This document shows positions 54,228-63,807 of a stretch of 64,000 nt of DNA, in pieces. The notes beneath the pieces are model-generated. The model was given only the letters and a program-made list of their open reading frames with translations. It was not told where the DNA came from and did not search any database. Position numbers and translations under genes: made by a program. How positions within the stretch are numbered: position 1 is the first letter of the stretch; each line of letters opens with the position of its first letter. Origin of the DNA: Halarcobacter anaerophilus (GTDB taxonomy: Bacteria > Campylobacterota > Campylobacteria > Campylobacterales > Arcobacteraceae). The stretch is from positions 1-64,000 of the forward strand of contig NZ_CP041070.1 of the NCBI RefSeq assembly GCF_006459125.1. The letters run 5' to 3'.

Positions 54228-56855
54228 CTAAAATTTTGAACAAATATTTACAATTTCATTAAATTGGAATTTTTTTACTAAATCCTCTATAAACTCTTTT
54301 GTATAGGGGTCTACTTTTTGTTTATTTAAAATTTCAAGTATAGAGTTTCCGTCTAGTTTAATTGCAAAGTCATAAATCTTTCTTGCAAGATTTTTATTTA
54401 GAATTATCTCTTTTCTTGTTTTTTCTTTAACTTTCTCATACTCAAACTCAAGGTTTAAAAATTTATTTAAAGTTTGGGCTATATCTTTTTCTTCAAAGGG
54501 TTTAGGCAGGAAATCATCTACTTTATTGTTTAAAGCTTTTTGTCTGTCATCTTCAAAAACATTGGCTGAGATGGCAATTATAGGTATATTTTTTGTTTTT
54601 TCATCTTTTTTTAATATTTTAGTTGTTTCCAAGCCGTTTAAATTGGGCATTAAAATATCCATAAAGATTAAATCAAATTTTTTATTTTTACAAAGTTCAA
54701 GCACTTCAAGTCCGTCTTTTGCTTCATCTGTTGTTAGATTATATGAATGTAGAAGCTGAATCAGTAAATCTCTGTTCTCTTTCGTATCATCGGCAACTAA
54801 AATATTAAACTCTTTTTGCTCTTTTACTTTTATAATTTTATTCGAAAAGTTCTCTTTTTCTTCTACTTTATCTAATTTTCCCACCTCGATATCAAAACTA
54901 AAACAGCTTCCCTCGTTCTCTTTGCTTTGCAAGATAATTGAGCCGTTCATTTTTTGTATCAACTCTTTTGTAATAGCAAGACCTAGTCCCGTTCCTTGGT
55001 GTTTGTGTTTATTCTCTTCTATTTGTTCAAAGGGTTTAAAGATTTTCTTTTGTTCTTCTTTATTCATACCTATTCCGCTATCTTTTACTTTTATAAGAAG
55101 TTTTGGGGATTTATAATCTACTCTTACTTCAATAAACCCTTCATAGGTAAATTTATGGGCATTTCCAATAATATTGATTAGGATTTGTCTTAACCTTTTT
55201 TCATCACATTTTATATATTTGGGAACCTCTTTTGTTATATGTAAAGAAAATTTTAGATTTTTATCTTCACATCTTGAAGTAAATATAGTTTTAAGATCAT
55301 CTAAAAGAGTATAAAGGTTAAACTCTATTGGTGTTATTTGTATTTTTCCTGCTTCAATTTTTGCAAATTCCAGAATTTCATTTATAAGTGAGAGAAGATG
55401 CTGACCGCTTTTATATATCGTATCAAGGTTCTGTTTCTCTGTTTGGTTATAAGAGTTTGATTTTTTAAGCAGAGTTGCAAAGCCCAAAATAGCATTTAAC
55501 GGAGTTCTTAATTCATGGGACATATTTGTTAAAAACATAGATTTAGATCTGTTTGCTTTTTGGGCTTCCATAGTTGCTCTTTTTAGTTGATTCTCATGCT
55601 CTTTTCTTTTTGTTATATCTGAAAAAACAACAACTGAACCTTCTAAAACCGTAGAGTTATTACTGTAAATGGGTGTACTAACATAATCAATAGGAAACTC
55701 TTCCCCCTCCTTTGAGATAAAACTCTGCTCCTCTTTTGAAATAAGCATTAAGCGCTCTTTTTGTTGAGCTGTTTTTCCAAAAAGATGTCTACCTATAGTT
55801 TTATTTATATATTGTCCTATTAACTCTTTTGAACTATAGCCTAAAATTTTTGAAGCAGTCGGATTTGCAAAAATAAATCTTCCTTTTGCATCAAGTCCGA
55901 ATATTCCTTCACCTGCCAAATCAAGAAGTCTTTTATTCTGTTTTTGTGATTCCATCAGTTTTATTGCATTATCTTTAAAGACTTCAACTGCTCCTATCAT
56001 CTCACTTACTTCATCCATAAAGACTTTTTGAGGTAAATCTATATTCATATCGTTTTTTGCCAGTTTTAACATCCCTTTATTTAACATTTGCACAGGATGT
56101 ATTATTCTATAAAGAATGATAAAAAAGAAAGAAAATACAAATAGAATAATCAAAAACAGAACAGCCAAAGAGAGATAAGTTTCCATTCTTTTTACGGTTT
56201 CATGGGCTTCATTTACTTTTGCCTGGGTTCTTGTTTCAAAAGCTTTATAAAATTCGTTTAAAGGTTTCATAATGGCAATTTTTGCTTTATGATACTGCTC
56301 TCCGTGCATAATTTGTCTGGCTAAAGCAAAATCAGGCTCTTTTTTTATAGTATAGTTTCCGTTTCTATCTTGAAAAATTCCTTTAATAGCGTTCATTGCT
56401 TTTGTTTCAAGGTAGGTTAAATCATCCGATTCTTTTTGGGATTTATATAAAAGTTCAAGCTCCTCTTCGGGAAATCCTGCTTCTTTCATCAAAGTTCTTA
56501 GGGCAACTTTTTGTCCGTCTAAGAGAGGTTTTGCCCCGTCTAAAGTATAGAAATCCCAGAATATTCTATTATAGTGTTTGGGTCTTGGTTTAAGACCGTT
56601 TCTTATATCCAAAACAGTATGAAACTGCTCCTTAAACATCTCTTTACCCGTTATTACATGGGTTCTTGCCATTCTTGTCAAATCATCACTGCTTTGTCTT
56701 AATTCATCTGCAAGAATCAAAGACCGATGCTGCATTTTATAGGCATTTTCAAGCTGTTTAATGGCATCTTGGTATTCACTTAAAATAAATACGACGCTAA
56801 GCAAAGCGGCACTGTTTATAAGTAGTAAAATAATAAATAGTTGTTTAAGTTTCAT
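54228..56855 (-). CDS. Hybrid sensor histidine kinase with PAS and receiver domains
   Basis: The 875 residues have a transmembrane segment at 7-27, a periplasmic helical sensor region (about 28-220), a second segment near 222-246, a HAMP-like stretch, a PAS domain (about 300-415, with GIFGLDAKGRFIFANPTASK), a HisKA domain with H447 in MSHELRTPLNAILG, an ATPase domain (INIIGNAHKF, DSGIGM, GTGLGLAITKELI) and a receiver with ILVADDTKENRDLL and FMDILMPNLNG. A short C-terminal helical part follows, without an Hpt histidine I can point to. It is divergent from the receiver-kinase gene at 56927. Confidence 0.9.
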   Translation of the reverse strand: MKLKQLFIILLLINSAALLSVVFILSEYQDAIKQLENAYKMQHRSLILADELRQSSDDLTRMARTHVITGKEMFKEQFHTVLDIRNGLKPRPKHYNRIFWDFYTLDGAKPLLDGQKVALRTLMKEAGFPEEELELLYKSQKESDDLTYLETKAMNAIKGIFQDRNGNYTIKKEPDFALARQIMHGEQYHKAKIAIMKPLNEFYKAFETRTQAKVNEAHETVKRMETYLSLAVLFLIILFVFSFFFIILYRIIHPVQMLNKGMLKLAKNDMNIDLPQKVFMDEVSEMIGAVEVFKDNAIKLMESQKQNKRLLDLAGEGIFGLDAKGRFIFANPTASKILGYSSKELIGQYINKTIGRHLFGKTAQQKERLMLISKEEQSFISKEGEEFPIDYVSTPIYSNNSTVLEGSVVVFSDITKRKEHENQLKRATMEAQKANRSKSMFLTNMSHELRTPLNAILGFATLLKKSNSYNQTEKQNLDTIYKSGQHLLSLINEILEFAKIEAGKIQITPIEFNLYTLLDDLKTIFTSRCEDKNLKFSLHITKEVPKYIKCDEKRLRQILINIIGNAHKFTYEGFIEVRVDYKSPKLLIKVKDSGIGMNKEEQKKIFKPFEQIEENKHKHQGTGLGLAITKELIQKMNGSIILQSKENEGSCFSFDIEVGKLDKVEEKENFSNKIIKVKEQKEFNILVADDTKENRDLLIQLLHSYNLTTDEAKDGLEVLELCKNKKFDLIFMDILMPNLNGLETTKILKKDEKTKNIPIIAISANVFEDDRQKALNNKVDDFLPKPFEEKDIAQTLNKFLNLEFEYEKVKEKTRKEIILNKNLARKIYDFAIKLDGNSILEILNKQKVDPYTKEFIEDLVKKFQFNEIVNICSKF

Positions 56856-56926
56856 ACAGGTTGTCTATTTTCTTTCTCTTTTTTTAAGTTATAATAACTA
56901 AAAAGCGGGTTTTAGAAGATAATAAA

Positions 56927-57985
56927 ATGAATAAAAAATATACTATACTTGTAGTTGACGACAAATTGGAAAACCTTCAATATCTTGATAAAATTTTAAA
57001 AGATGAAGATTATGATATAAGAGCTACACCTGATGCTATGATGGCATTGGAAGCTTCAAAATTAAATAAACCAGATCTTATTTTACTTGATATAAAGATG
57101 CCTAATATTGACGGTTATGAACTTTGTTCAATGATAAAAAAAGAGGAAAACTTAAAAGATATCCCGATTATTTTTATTTCCGCTTTAGACAATGTAGAGG
57201 ACAAGGTAAAAGCTTTTGAAGAGGGTGGAGTCGATTATATAACAAAACCTTTTGAACCAAAAGAGATTAAAGCCAGAGTAAAAACCCAGCTTCAAATCCA
57301 TAAAAGCAAACTTATGATTGAAAGACTTTATGAACAGCAGGATTTGTTTGTAAAAAAGATTATGCATGAGATGAATACTCCTGTTTCAATAATCTCTTTA
57401 AATAGTGAACTTTTGGAAAAAAAATATGGGATTTTAAAAGAGATAGATGCTATTAAAGCCTCTACTAAAACACTCTCTTCTATTTACGGAGATCTCTCTT
57501 ATAAAATTAAAAAACATACAAGAGAGTATAAAATATCACAAATAAATCTTTTGAATTTCGTAAGTTCAAGAGTTCTTTTCTTTGATGAACTTGCAAATAT
57601 CAAAGATATAAATATAAATATTGAGTGTAGTGAGGATTTTGATGTTTTTATAAACAGATATGAACTAGAACGGCTAATCGACAACACTTTAAGCAATGCA
57701 ATTAAATACAGTAAAGAATCAGGTGAAATAAATATCTATTTTGGAAAAGAAAACAAGAATTATCTTCTTGTCATCGAGGATTTTGGGATAGGTATTGAAA
57801 AGAGTGATCTTGTTTTTGAAGCTTATTATCAACAATCAAATAAAAAACTAGGTTTAGGTTTAGGTTTAAATATAGTAAAAGAGATTTGTGATAAATATAA
57901 GATAAAAATAGAAGTCAAAAGTGAAAAGAACAGAGGTACGAAGTTTATTTTTAATATAGATTCAATAGTGAAGAAAGAGATATGA
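56927..57985 (+). CDS. Receiver-histidine kinase hybrid (N-terminal REC, C-terminal kinase)
   Basis: The 352 residues have a soluble inverted layout: a receiver domain first (about 5-120, ILVVDDKLENLQYL and LLDIKMPNIDGYEL, with TKPFEPKEIKARV at the end), then a HisKA-like helix with H147 in MHEMNTPVSIIS and an ATPase domain with IDNTLSNAIKYS, IEDFGIGIEKSD and GLGLGLNIVKEI. No membrane segment is present, so the input is probably a phosphoryl group from another kinase, perhaps the divergent hybrid. It overlaps the next regulator by four bases. Confidence 0.88.
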   Translation: MNKKYTILVVDDKLENLQYLDKILKDEDYDIRATPDAMMALEASKLNKPDLILLDIKMPNIDGYELCSMIKKEENLKDIPIIFISALDNVEDKVKAFEEGGVDYITKPFEPKEIKARVKTQLQIHKSKLMIERLYEQQDLFVKKIMHEMNTPVSIISLNSELLEKKYGILKEIDAIKASTKTLSSIYGDLSYKIKKHTREYKISQINLLNFVSSRVLFFDELANIKDININIECSEDFDVFINRYELERLIDNTLSNAIKYSKESGEINIYFGKENKNYLLVIEDFGIGIEKSDLVFEAYYQQSNKKLGLGLGLNIVKEICDKYKIKIEVKSEKNRGTKFIFNIDSIVKKEI

Positions 57986-58656
57986 AAATATTTTTATTAG
58001 AAGATGATTTTTCATTAAACAGACTTATTTGCAACGCTTTAGAACAGAAAGGTTTTTTTGTTACAAGTGTAGATGACGGATATGATGCCATGACGCATAT
58101 TTTAAACAATAAATATGATTTGTATATTCTGGATATAAATGTGCCCGGTTTTTCAGGGCATGAGGTTTTAGAAGAGATTAGGAAAATAAACAAGAGTCTT
58201 CCTGTTATAATCGTAAGTGCCCAACTTGATATGGATAATATTTCAAAAGCGTATGATTTGGGTTGTAATGATTATTTAAAAAAACCTTTTGAACTTGAAG
58301 AGCTGCTTTTACATATAAAGTATCATATAAAAACCCTTTATAAAAATGATATAGATAAAGATATTATTGATCTAGGATACGGCTTTAGTTTTGATTTAAA
58401 AGATCAAACTCTATATAAACATGAACATGAGATAATTTTAACCCAAAAAGAGAAACTTCTTCTTACTTTGTTTATTCATAATCTTGATAAAACGGTCAGC
58501 TCTGAAATGATACATGAATATGTCTGGGATAATAAAGAGATGGAAGCCGTTAGTATGAGAAGTATGATTCATAAACTGCAGAAAAAACTAAAAAGCGGAA
58601 TGATCGTAAATATAAGAGGCGTAGGTTATAAACTTATGAAAAAAGAGTTTACTTAA
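57982..58656 (+). CDS. OmpR/PhoB-type response regulator
   Basis: The 224 residues carry a receiver domain (FLLEDDFSLNRLI at 4-16; phospho-Asp in YILDINVPGFSG near 52; KKPFELEELL near 101) and a winged-helix output domain (about 130-222) with LTQKEKLLLTLFIHN, SMRSMIHKLQKKL and a final NIRGVGYKLMKK. It is the DNA-binding output of the pair that starts at 56927, with which it overlaps by four bases. Target genes are unknown. Confidence 0.93.
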   Translation: MKIFLLEDDFSLNRLICNALEQKGFFVTSVDDGYDAMTHILNNKYDLYILDINVPGFSGHEVLEEIRKINKSLPVIIVSAQLDMDNISKAYDLGCNDYLKKPFELEELLLHIKYHIKTLYKNDIDKDIIDLGYGFSFDLKDQTLYKHEHEIILTQKEKLLLTLFIHNLDKTVSSEMIHEYVWDNKEMEAVSMRSMIHKLQKKLKSGMIVNIRGVGYKLMKKEFT

Positions 58657-58690
58657 ATTCTTGTAAAAAATAAAGAGTTTTTATGTTAGA

Positions 58691-59758
58691 ATGACTCTCT
58701 TGACAAAGAATGATTACTTACTTAATATTTTTAATTATAAACTATATAAATATATAAATAAAACCTATATACGGTTTATAGACGACTTAATAGAAGAAAA
58801 TGATTTAAAAAAATTTAATATAAAAACATCGTTTTTGGATAATTATAGAAGAAGTAGATTCTATAATGAAGTTTTTCTTATAACAAGCAGCGGAAATATA
58901 GAGTTTTTGCATAAACAAAATCTTATAAAGTTTGTTTATTGTGACAAATGTGAGATTAATTCTCTTCTAAATATAAATATTAAAAATCAAAAAACCTATG
59001 AACTTATAAAAGTTTTAGAAATACTTCAAAAAAAGTTTTTTATAACAAACAATATAAGTGATATTAAATATATCCAGCATAGTGATATTTTAAATATGCA
59101 TAAAAAAGTATTTAATACTTTTTTGTCTAAACCTATAATTAGTCTGATTTTAAATAATACTGCATATAGAGACAGAGATAACAATATTCATAAGTTATCC
59201 TATCTTACTCCCAAAAAATATTTTTTAAACTATATAAGAATAAAACGCATATTAAGTAAATATCCTCTTGCCACGGATGAATTAATAAAAAAAGAGTTGA
59301 AAACAGAGTTTGATATAGATATTTCAACGGTTCAAGTCTTTAAAATAAGAAAAAAATATTTTATTCCAAGTAGGACTCAAAGAGTTCATGAAAATAATTA
59401 TGAGAGTTTTGAATACTATTTCAGCAGACCAAAATTGCTGATTAATGAAAATTTATTAAAATATAAAAACAGTGAAGCTGTTTATGAATTAATCAGTACT
59501 TCAAAAATAAATTATACCTACAAAGAGAGCTATACTGTATATATTGGATCAACAAAAAATCTTTATAAAAGACTTAACGAATATATAAACAGTAAAGGTC
59601 ATACCCCTAAACTAAGAGCTTATATAAAATCCAACCTTATCTACTTTCGAGCCGTAGAAACAAAAAATTATAAAGGGCTTGAAACCACCCTGCTAAATAA
59701 GTTTATAGACTCTTTTGGCGAACTACCTCTTCTTAATAGCAATAACTCAAAAAAATAA
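58691..59758 (+). CDS. GIY-YIG nuclease-like protein with a sigma-54-like helix-turn-helix
   Basis: The 355 residues do not match any single family I know. Residues about 181-232 resemble the RpoN-box region of sigma-54: IRIKRILSKYPLATDELIKK, then IDISTVQVFKIRKKYFIPSR with the T-V-x-x-x-R and P-S-R-x-x-R pattern; 126-180 could match part of the core-binding/HTH region. Residues 263-350 form a GIY-YIG domain: AVY (263-265), YIG (284-286), R294 in YKRLNEYI, the putative catalytic E331 in GLETTLLNKF and a final GELPLLN. There is a Cys pair CDKC at 84-87. The N-terminal 120 residues are unknown. Confidence 0.6.
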   Translation: MTLLTKNDYLLNIFNYKLYKYINKTYIRFIDDLIEENDLKKFNIKTSFLDNYRRSRFYNEVFLITSSGNIEFLHKQNLIKFVYCDKCEINSLLNINIKNQKTYELIKVLEILQKKFFITNNISDIKYIQHSDILNMHKKVFNTFLSKPIISLILNNTAYRDRDNNIHKLSYLTPKKYFLNYIRIKRILSKYPLATDELIKKELKTEFDIDISTVQVFKIRKKYFIPSRTQRVHENNYESFEYYFSRPKLLINENLLKYKNSEAVYELISTSKINYTYKESYTVYIGSTKNLYKRLNEYINSKGHTPKLRAYIKSNLIYFRAVETKNYKGLETTLLNKFIDSFGELPLLNSNNSKK

Positions 59759-59778
59759 TTTCTTAACCTTAATGAAAA

Positions 59779-59798
59779 GATAAGATAAGATAAGATAA
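59779..59798 (+). repeat. Pentanucleotide tandem repeat (GATAA)4 before the chemoreceptor gene
   Basis: Four exact copies of GATAA lie 33 bases before the ATG at 59831, where a promoter is expected. Copy-number change by slippage could alter promoter spacing and expression. Confidence 0.6.
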
Positions 59799-59830
59799 TC
59801 GGTTATAAATAATTAACAGGAGTATAAAAA

Positions 59831-61711
59831 ATGACCAATAATATTTCAACAAAAGCTAAGCTTATGTCATTTCCGTTAATGTTTTTAGTAATAATTATCA
59901 TTTCTATTGTTACTTTTAGTTACTATCACAATTTATCAGAAAAAAGGAATAGTGCAGCTTTTAAAACTGAATTATTTATACAAGATCTGCTGCGAATACG
60001 AATTCTTGCAAATCAATTTCTAATGAATCCTAGTGAAAACAGATCAAAAAAAACGATAAAAAGTTTGGAACAATTAAATAATAAAATAATAAATTTTAAA
60101 AAGAGTTTAAGTCATAAAGAAAACAGAAATCTTTGTGATGAGATACTAAAAGCCTCAACGCAGTATTTAAAAGATTTTAAAAAACTTTCAAAAGAGGAGT
60201 TTTTAAATAACAACTCTTTGGCAAAAAACAATAAAGAGTATCTTTTTTTGATAAAACAGATGGTTGACTCTTCTAACAAATTAGAAGAGTTAATGCTTAA
60301 AATAAATAAAAGTGCAACATTATTGAAAAATGAATCTATAGAGACTATGGAAGAGGTATTAATCTCTATGGCAGCGGTTTTTATAATTTTGTTTTCTATT
60401 TTGTCTGTTTTTATTTTAAAACAGATTATCTCATCTTTGGATGATTTTAAAGAGGGCTTGGAGAGTTTCTTCAAATATTTAAATAGAGAAGCCAAACAAA
60501 GCAAACTTTTAGATGATAAAAGAAAAGATGAATTCGGTGTTATGGCAAAAATGGTTAATAGCAATATCTTAACAACGGAAAAATCTATTCAGGAAGACAG
60601 AGATGTTATTCAAAAAGTTATTGATGTCTTATCTGAACTTGAAAAAGGTGATTTATATCAAAGAGTAAAAACAAAATCATCAAATCCCGCTTTACAAAAA
60701 CTAATATCTTTGTTAAATGAAATGAGTGAAAATTTAGAATCAAATGTTGACAGAGTTTTAAACATATTAGATGAGTATTCAAATTATAAATATAGAAACA
60801 AAGTTCAAACAAACAACTTAAAAGAGCATCTTTTAAGATTGGCAACAGGAGTTAATACTTTGGGTGATTCTATTACCCAGATGCTTATTGACAATGAGTC
60901 AAACGGTATTGTTTTAGGAAAAAGTTCAGACGTACTTATCCAAAATGTTGATGTTCTAAACAGAAATTCAAATGAAGCCGCAGCAGCTTTGGAAGAGACC
61001 GCAGCAGCTTTAGAAGAGATTACGGGAAATATTGTCAGCAATACGCAAAACGTAGTCAAAATGTCCGACTATGCAAAACAGTTGAGTAACTCTGCAAATG
61101 AGGGACAAAACTTAGCTTCAAAAACTACTTCTTCTATGGATGAGATAAATGATAAAGTGAACTCAATAAATGAAGCTATTGCAGTAATCGATCAAATTGC
61201 ATTTCAAACAAATATTCTTTCACTTAACGCAGCAGTCGAGGCGGCAACGGCAGGTGATGCAGGTAAAGGTTTTGCGGTAGTTGCACAAGAGGTTAGAAAT
61301 CTTGCTTCAAAATCGGCAGAAGCTGCCAAAAGAATAAAAGATTTAGTAGAAGATGCAACGCTAAGGGCAAATGAGGGTAAAAAAATAGCAGATGATATGA
61401 TTGAAGGTTATGAAGGATTAAATGAAAATATAAAAAATACCTTGGAAATTATATCTGATGTTGAAATGGCAAGCAAAGAACAATCCACAGGAATAGAACA
61501 GATAAATGATGCGGTAACCTCTTTAGATCAACAAACCCAGGAAAATGCCCAAATTGCTACACAAACCCATGAGATCTCTATGGAAACGGACAAAATAGCA
61601 AAACTGATTATTACAAGCGTAAATGAGAAAGATTTTATAAATCCAAGCAAAAAAGATGAGTTTAAAAATAAAAAAGAAGACTCAGCTTATTTAGAAAAAA
61701 TCGTATTGTAG
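59831..61711 (+). CDS. Methyl-accepting chemotaxis protein
   Basis: A 626-residue chemoreceptor. A transmembrane segment (about 12-32) and a second one (about 178-196) enclose a 145-residue helical periplasmic sensor, likely a four-helix bundle. HAMP-like linkers follow, and the C-terminal signalling domain has the conserved hairpin tip [19 protein letters not shown] and [20 protein letters not shown] near 460-505. It ends without a CheR-docking pentapeptide. Slippage-prone DNA precedes it. The GGDEF-EAL gene starts 15 to 21 bases downstream. Confidence 0.93.
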   Translation: MTNNISTKAKLMSFPLMFLVIIIISIVTFSYYHNLSEKRNSAAFKTELFIQDLLRIRILANQFLMNPSENRSKKTIKSLEQLNNKIINFKKSLSHKENRNLCDEILKASTQYLKDFKKLSKEEFLNNNSLAKNNKEYLFLIKQMVDSSNKLEELMLKINKSATLLKNESIETMEEVLISMAAVFIILFSILSVFILKQIISSLDDFKEGLESFFKYLNREAKQSKLLDDKRKDEFGVMAKMVNSNILTTEKSIQEDRDVIQKVIDVLSELEKGDLYQRVKTKSSNPALQKLISLLNEMSENLESNVDRVLNILDEYSNYKYRNKVQTNNLKEHLLRLATGVNTLGDSITQMLIDNESNGIVLGKSSDVLIQNVDVLNRNSNEAAAALEETAAALEEITGNIVSNTQNVVKMSDYAKQLSNSANEGQNLASKTTSSMDEINDKVNSINEAIAVIDQIAFQTNILSLNAAVEAATAGDAGKGFAVVAQEVRNLASKSAEAAKRIKDLVEDATLRANEGKKIADDMIEGYEGLNENIKNTLEIISDVEMASKEQSTGIEQINDAVTSLDQQTQENAQIATQTHEISMETDKIAKLIITSVNEKDFINPSKKDEFKNKKEDSAYLEKIVL

Positions 61712-61726
61712 TTTGGAAATAAGAGT

Positions 61727-63778
61727 TTGAAAATGGTACAAGAGTATAAACAAGGGAAAAAAGAGATAAACTCTTTTAATTTTATTATTGATGAAATGGA
61801 TGCTTTGGTATATGTTATTGATATACAAAGTTATAAAATCTTATATAGTAACAAAAAATGTGAGGACGAATTTGGTGATGTTGTAGGAAAAACTTGTTAT
61901 AAGGCTTTGCAAAAAAATAGAGATAAACCTTGTATTGAGTGCCCTTTAAGTGACGAAAATAACAGAGTTTTGGGAAAAAGTTTAAAATGGGAGCATAAAA
62001 ATACACTAAATGGGAAAACATATCTGTTTAGTGACAAAATTGTAAGAGACAATATTACAGGCGGATTAAGTAAAGTACAAGTGGGGATAGATATCTCAAA
62101 ACAAAAAATATTAGAAGAGGAGATACTTAGACAACAGAGTAAAACTTTAGAGACTTTTGAAGAACTTTTTAACTCTACTATTGAGGGATTGATAATTTAT
62201 GATAGAGATAAAAAGTGTATAAGAGTCAATAATGTGGCTCCTAAATTGCTTGGATATAGTGCCGAAGAGATGATAGGAATGGATGCCCTTGATTTTATAG
62301 AAGAGTCTTCTTGCCCTCTTGTAAGCACTGTTATCGAAAAAGATGAACAAGAGCCTTATGAAGTCTTTATGGTAAAAAAAAGCGGAGACTCTTTTCCTGC
62401 TCTTATCAGAGGTAAAAATATATTATTAAATGATGAAAAAATTAGAGTCTCTGCAATAATAGACATAACACAAATAAAAGAGAAAGAGGCAGAGGTCTCA
62501 AGACTGGCATATTTTGATGCTTTAACTTCTTTACCTAATAGAGTTTTATTTAAAGACAGAGTAAATTTATTGATTTCCAAAAGTGCAAGATATAAAACTT
62601 TCGGAGCTTTTCTTTTTATTGATTTGGATTATTTTAAAACGGTAAATGATACAAAAGGGCATGATATAGGGGATAAAATTTTAATTGAATGCTCTAAAAG
62701 ATTGAAAAAAATTATCAGAAGTTCAGACTCTTTGGCAAGGTTTGGAGGGGATGAGTTTATTTTATTGATAGATACTCAAAAGATGAATAGATTTGATGCC
62801 ATTGACAGTATAAAAACGGTTGCAAATAAAATACTTAAAATAATCAGAAAACCTTTTATAATTGAAGATAGTCAATATCAGTTGAGTGCAAGTATAGGCA
62901 TATCTATTTTTAATGATGAAACCTCTTTTGAAGAGCTTTTAAGAAAAGCAGACGGTGCTATGTATTATGCAAAAGAGAAAGGACGGGACAATTTTAGTTT
63001 TTTTGATCCTTTATTGCAAAAAAGTTTGGATAGAAAAGCTATTGTTTTAGATAGATTAAGAGAAGCAATAGCTTTAAACAAAATAGAAATAGCTTATCAA
63101 AAACAAGTCGGCTTAAACAAAGAAGTAATAGGTGTAGAAGCTTTAGCTAGGTGGAATGATGAGAAACTGGGGTTTGTGAGTCCTGCAGAATTTATCCCTA
63201 TAGCTGAAGAGGGAGGATTGATTATTACTTTTGGATATTTTTTAATTGAAGAGGTTGTAAAAGTTTTAAAAGAGTGGGAAGACGATGAAATAAAGTCTAA
63301 ATGGAGAGTCTCTATAAACGTAAGTTTAAGTCAATTTGAAAAAGATGATTTTGAATTTTTTTTAGAAGATATAATCTATAAATATAAAGTAAATGCGAAC
63401 CTTATACGGTTGGAAATTACTGAAAGTCTGCTTCTTAAAAACAGCAATAAAGCAGTTAGAAAAATAGATTTTTTAAAAGATCTGGGACTTACAATCTCTA
63501 TTGATGATTTTGGAACAGGTTATTCCTCTTTGGCATATTTAAAAAAGCTCTCTATAGATGAACTTAAAATTGATAAATCATTTATTGACGATATAGTTAC
63601 GAATGAGAGTGATGAAGCTATAGTAACGGCTATTTTAGGTATTGGGAATAAATTCGGTTTTGATGTTATTGCCGAGGGGGTTGAAACAGAAGAGATGCAT
63701 GAAAAACTTTTAAAATTGGGATGTAAATATTTTCAAGGATATCTTTTCTTTAAACCAATGAGTAAAGAAAAGTTATAA
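61727..63778 (+). CDS. PAS-PAS-GGDEF-EAL cyclic-di-GMP signalling protein
   Basis: The 683-residue cytoplasmic protein has a first PAS domain with a Cys-rich loop (CYKALQKNRDKPCIECPL near 62-79, typical of a redox- or metal-sensitive PAS subtype), a second PAS domain (about 140-255), a GGDEF domain with intact RFGGDEF near 342-348 and an RSSD inhibitory site just before it, and an EAL domain with intact motifs: EALARW, EITESLL, DDFGTGYSSLAYL, KIDKSFI and EGVETEE. Both cyclase and phosphodiesterase activities look possible. The start is TTG at 61727 or ATG at 61733. It is probably cotranscribed with the chemoreceptor. Confidence 0.92.
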   Translation: MKMVQEYKQGKKEINSFNFIIDEMDALVYVIDIQSYKILYSNKKCEDEFGDVVGKTCYKALQKNRDKPCIECPLSDENNRVLGKSLKWEHKNTLNGKTYLFSDKIVRDNITGGLSKVQVGIDISKQKILEEEILRQQSKTLETFEELFNSTIEGLIIYDRDKKCIRVNNVAPKLLGYSAEEMIGMDALDFIEESSCPLVSTVIEKDEQEPYEVFMVKKSGDSFPALIRGKNILLNDEKIRVSAIIDITQIKEKEAEVSRLAYFDALTSLPNRVLFKDRVNLLISKSARYKTFGAFLFIDLDYFKTVNDTKGHDIGDKILIECSKRLKKIIRSSDSLARFGGDEFILLIDTQKMNRFDAIDSIKTVANKILKIIRKPFIIEDSQYQLSASIGISIFNDETSFEELLRKADGAMYYAKEKGRDNFSFFDPLLQKSLDRKAIVLDRLREAIALNKIEIAYQKQVGLNKEVIGVEALARWNDEKLGFVSPAEFIPIAEEGGLIITFGYFLIEEVVKVLKEWEDDEIKSKWRVSINVSLSQFEKDDFEFFLEDIIYKYKVNANLIRLEITESLLLKNSNKAVRKIDFLKDLGLTISIDDFGTGYSSLAYLKKLSIDELKIDKSFIDDIVTNESDEAIVTAILGIGNKFGFDVIAEGVETEEMHEKLLKLGCKYFQGYLFFKPMSKEKL

Positions 63779-63779
63779 A

Positions 63780-63802
63780 AAGGCTTCTTTTTAAGAGGCC
63801 TT
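63780..63802. terminator. Bidirectional terminator between convergent genes
   Basis: AAGGCTTCTT (63780-63789) and AAGAGGCCTT (63793-63802) form a 10-bp stem with one G-T pair and a T-rich tail on the plus strand. It starts right after the GGDEF-EAL stop codon. Confidence 0.8.
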
Positions 63803-63807
63803 TTTTA

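Noticed and set aside
60112-60564. 150-residue antisense frame within the chemoreceptor gene
   Set aside because: Repetitive hydrophobic/Ser composition is what the complement of a coiled-coil gene yields; there is no independent support.
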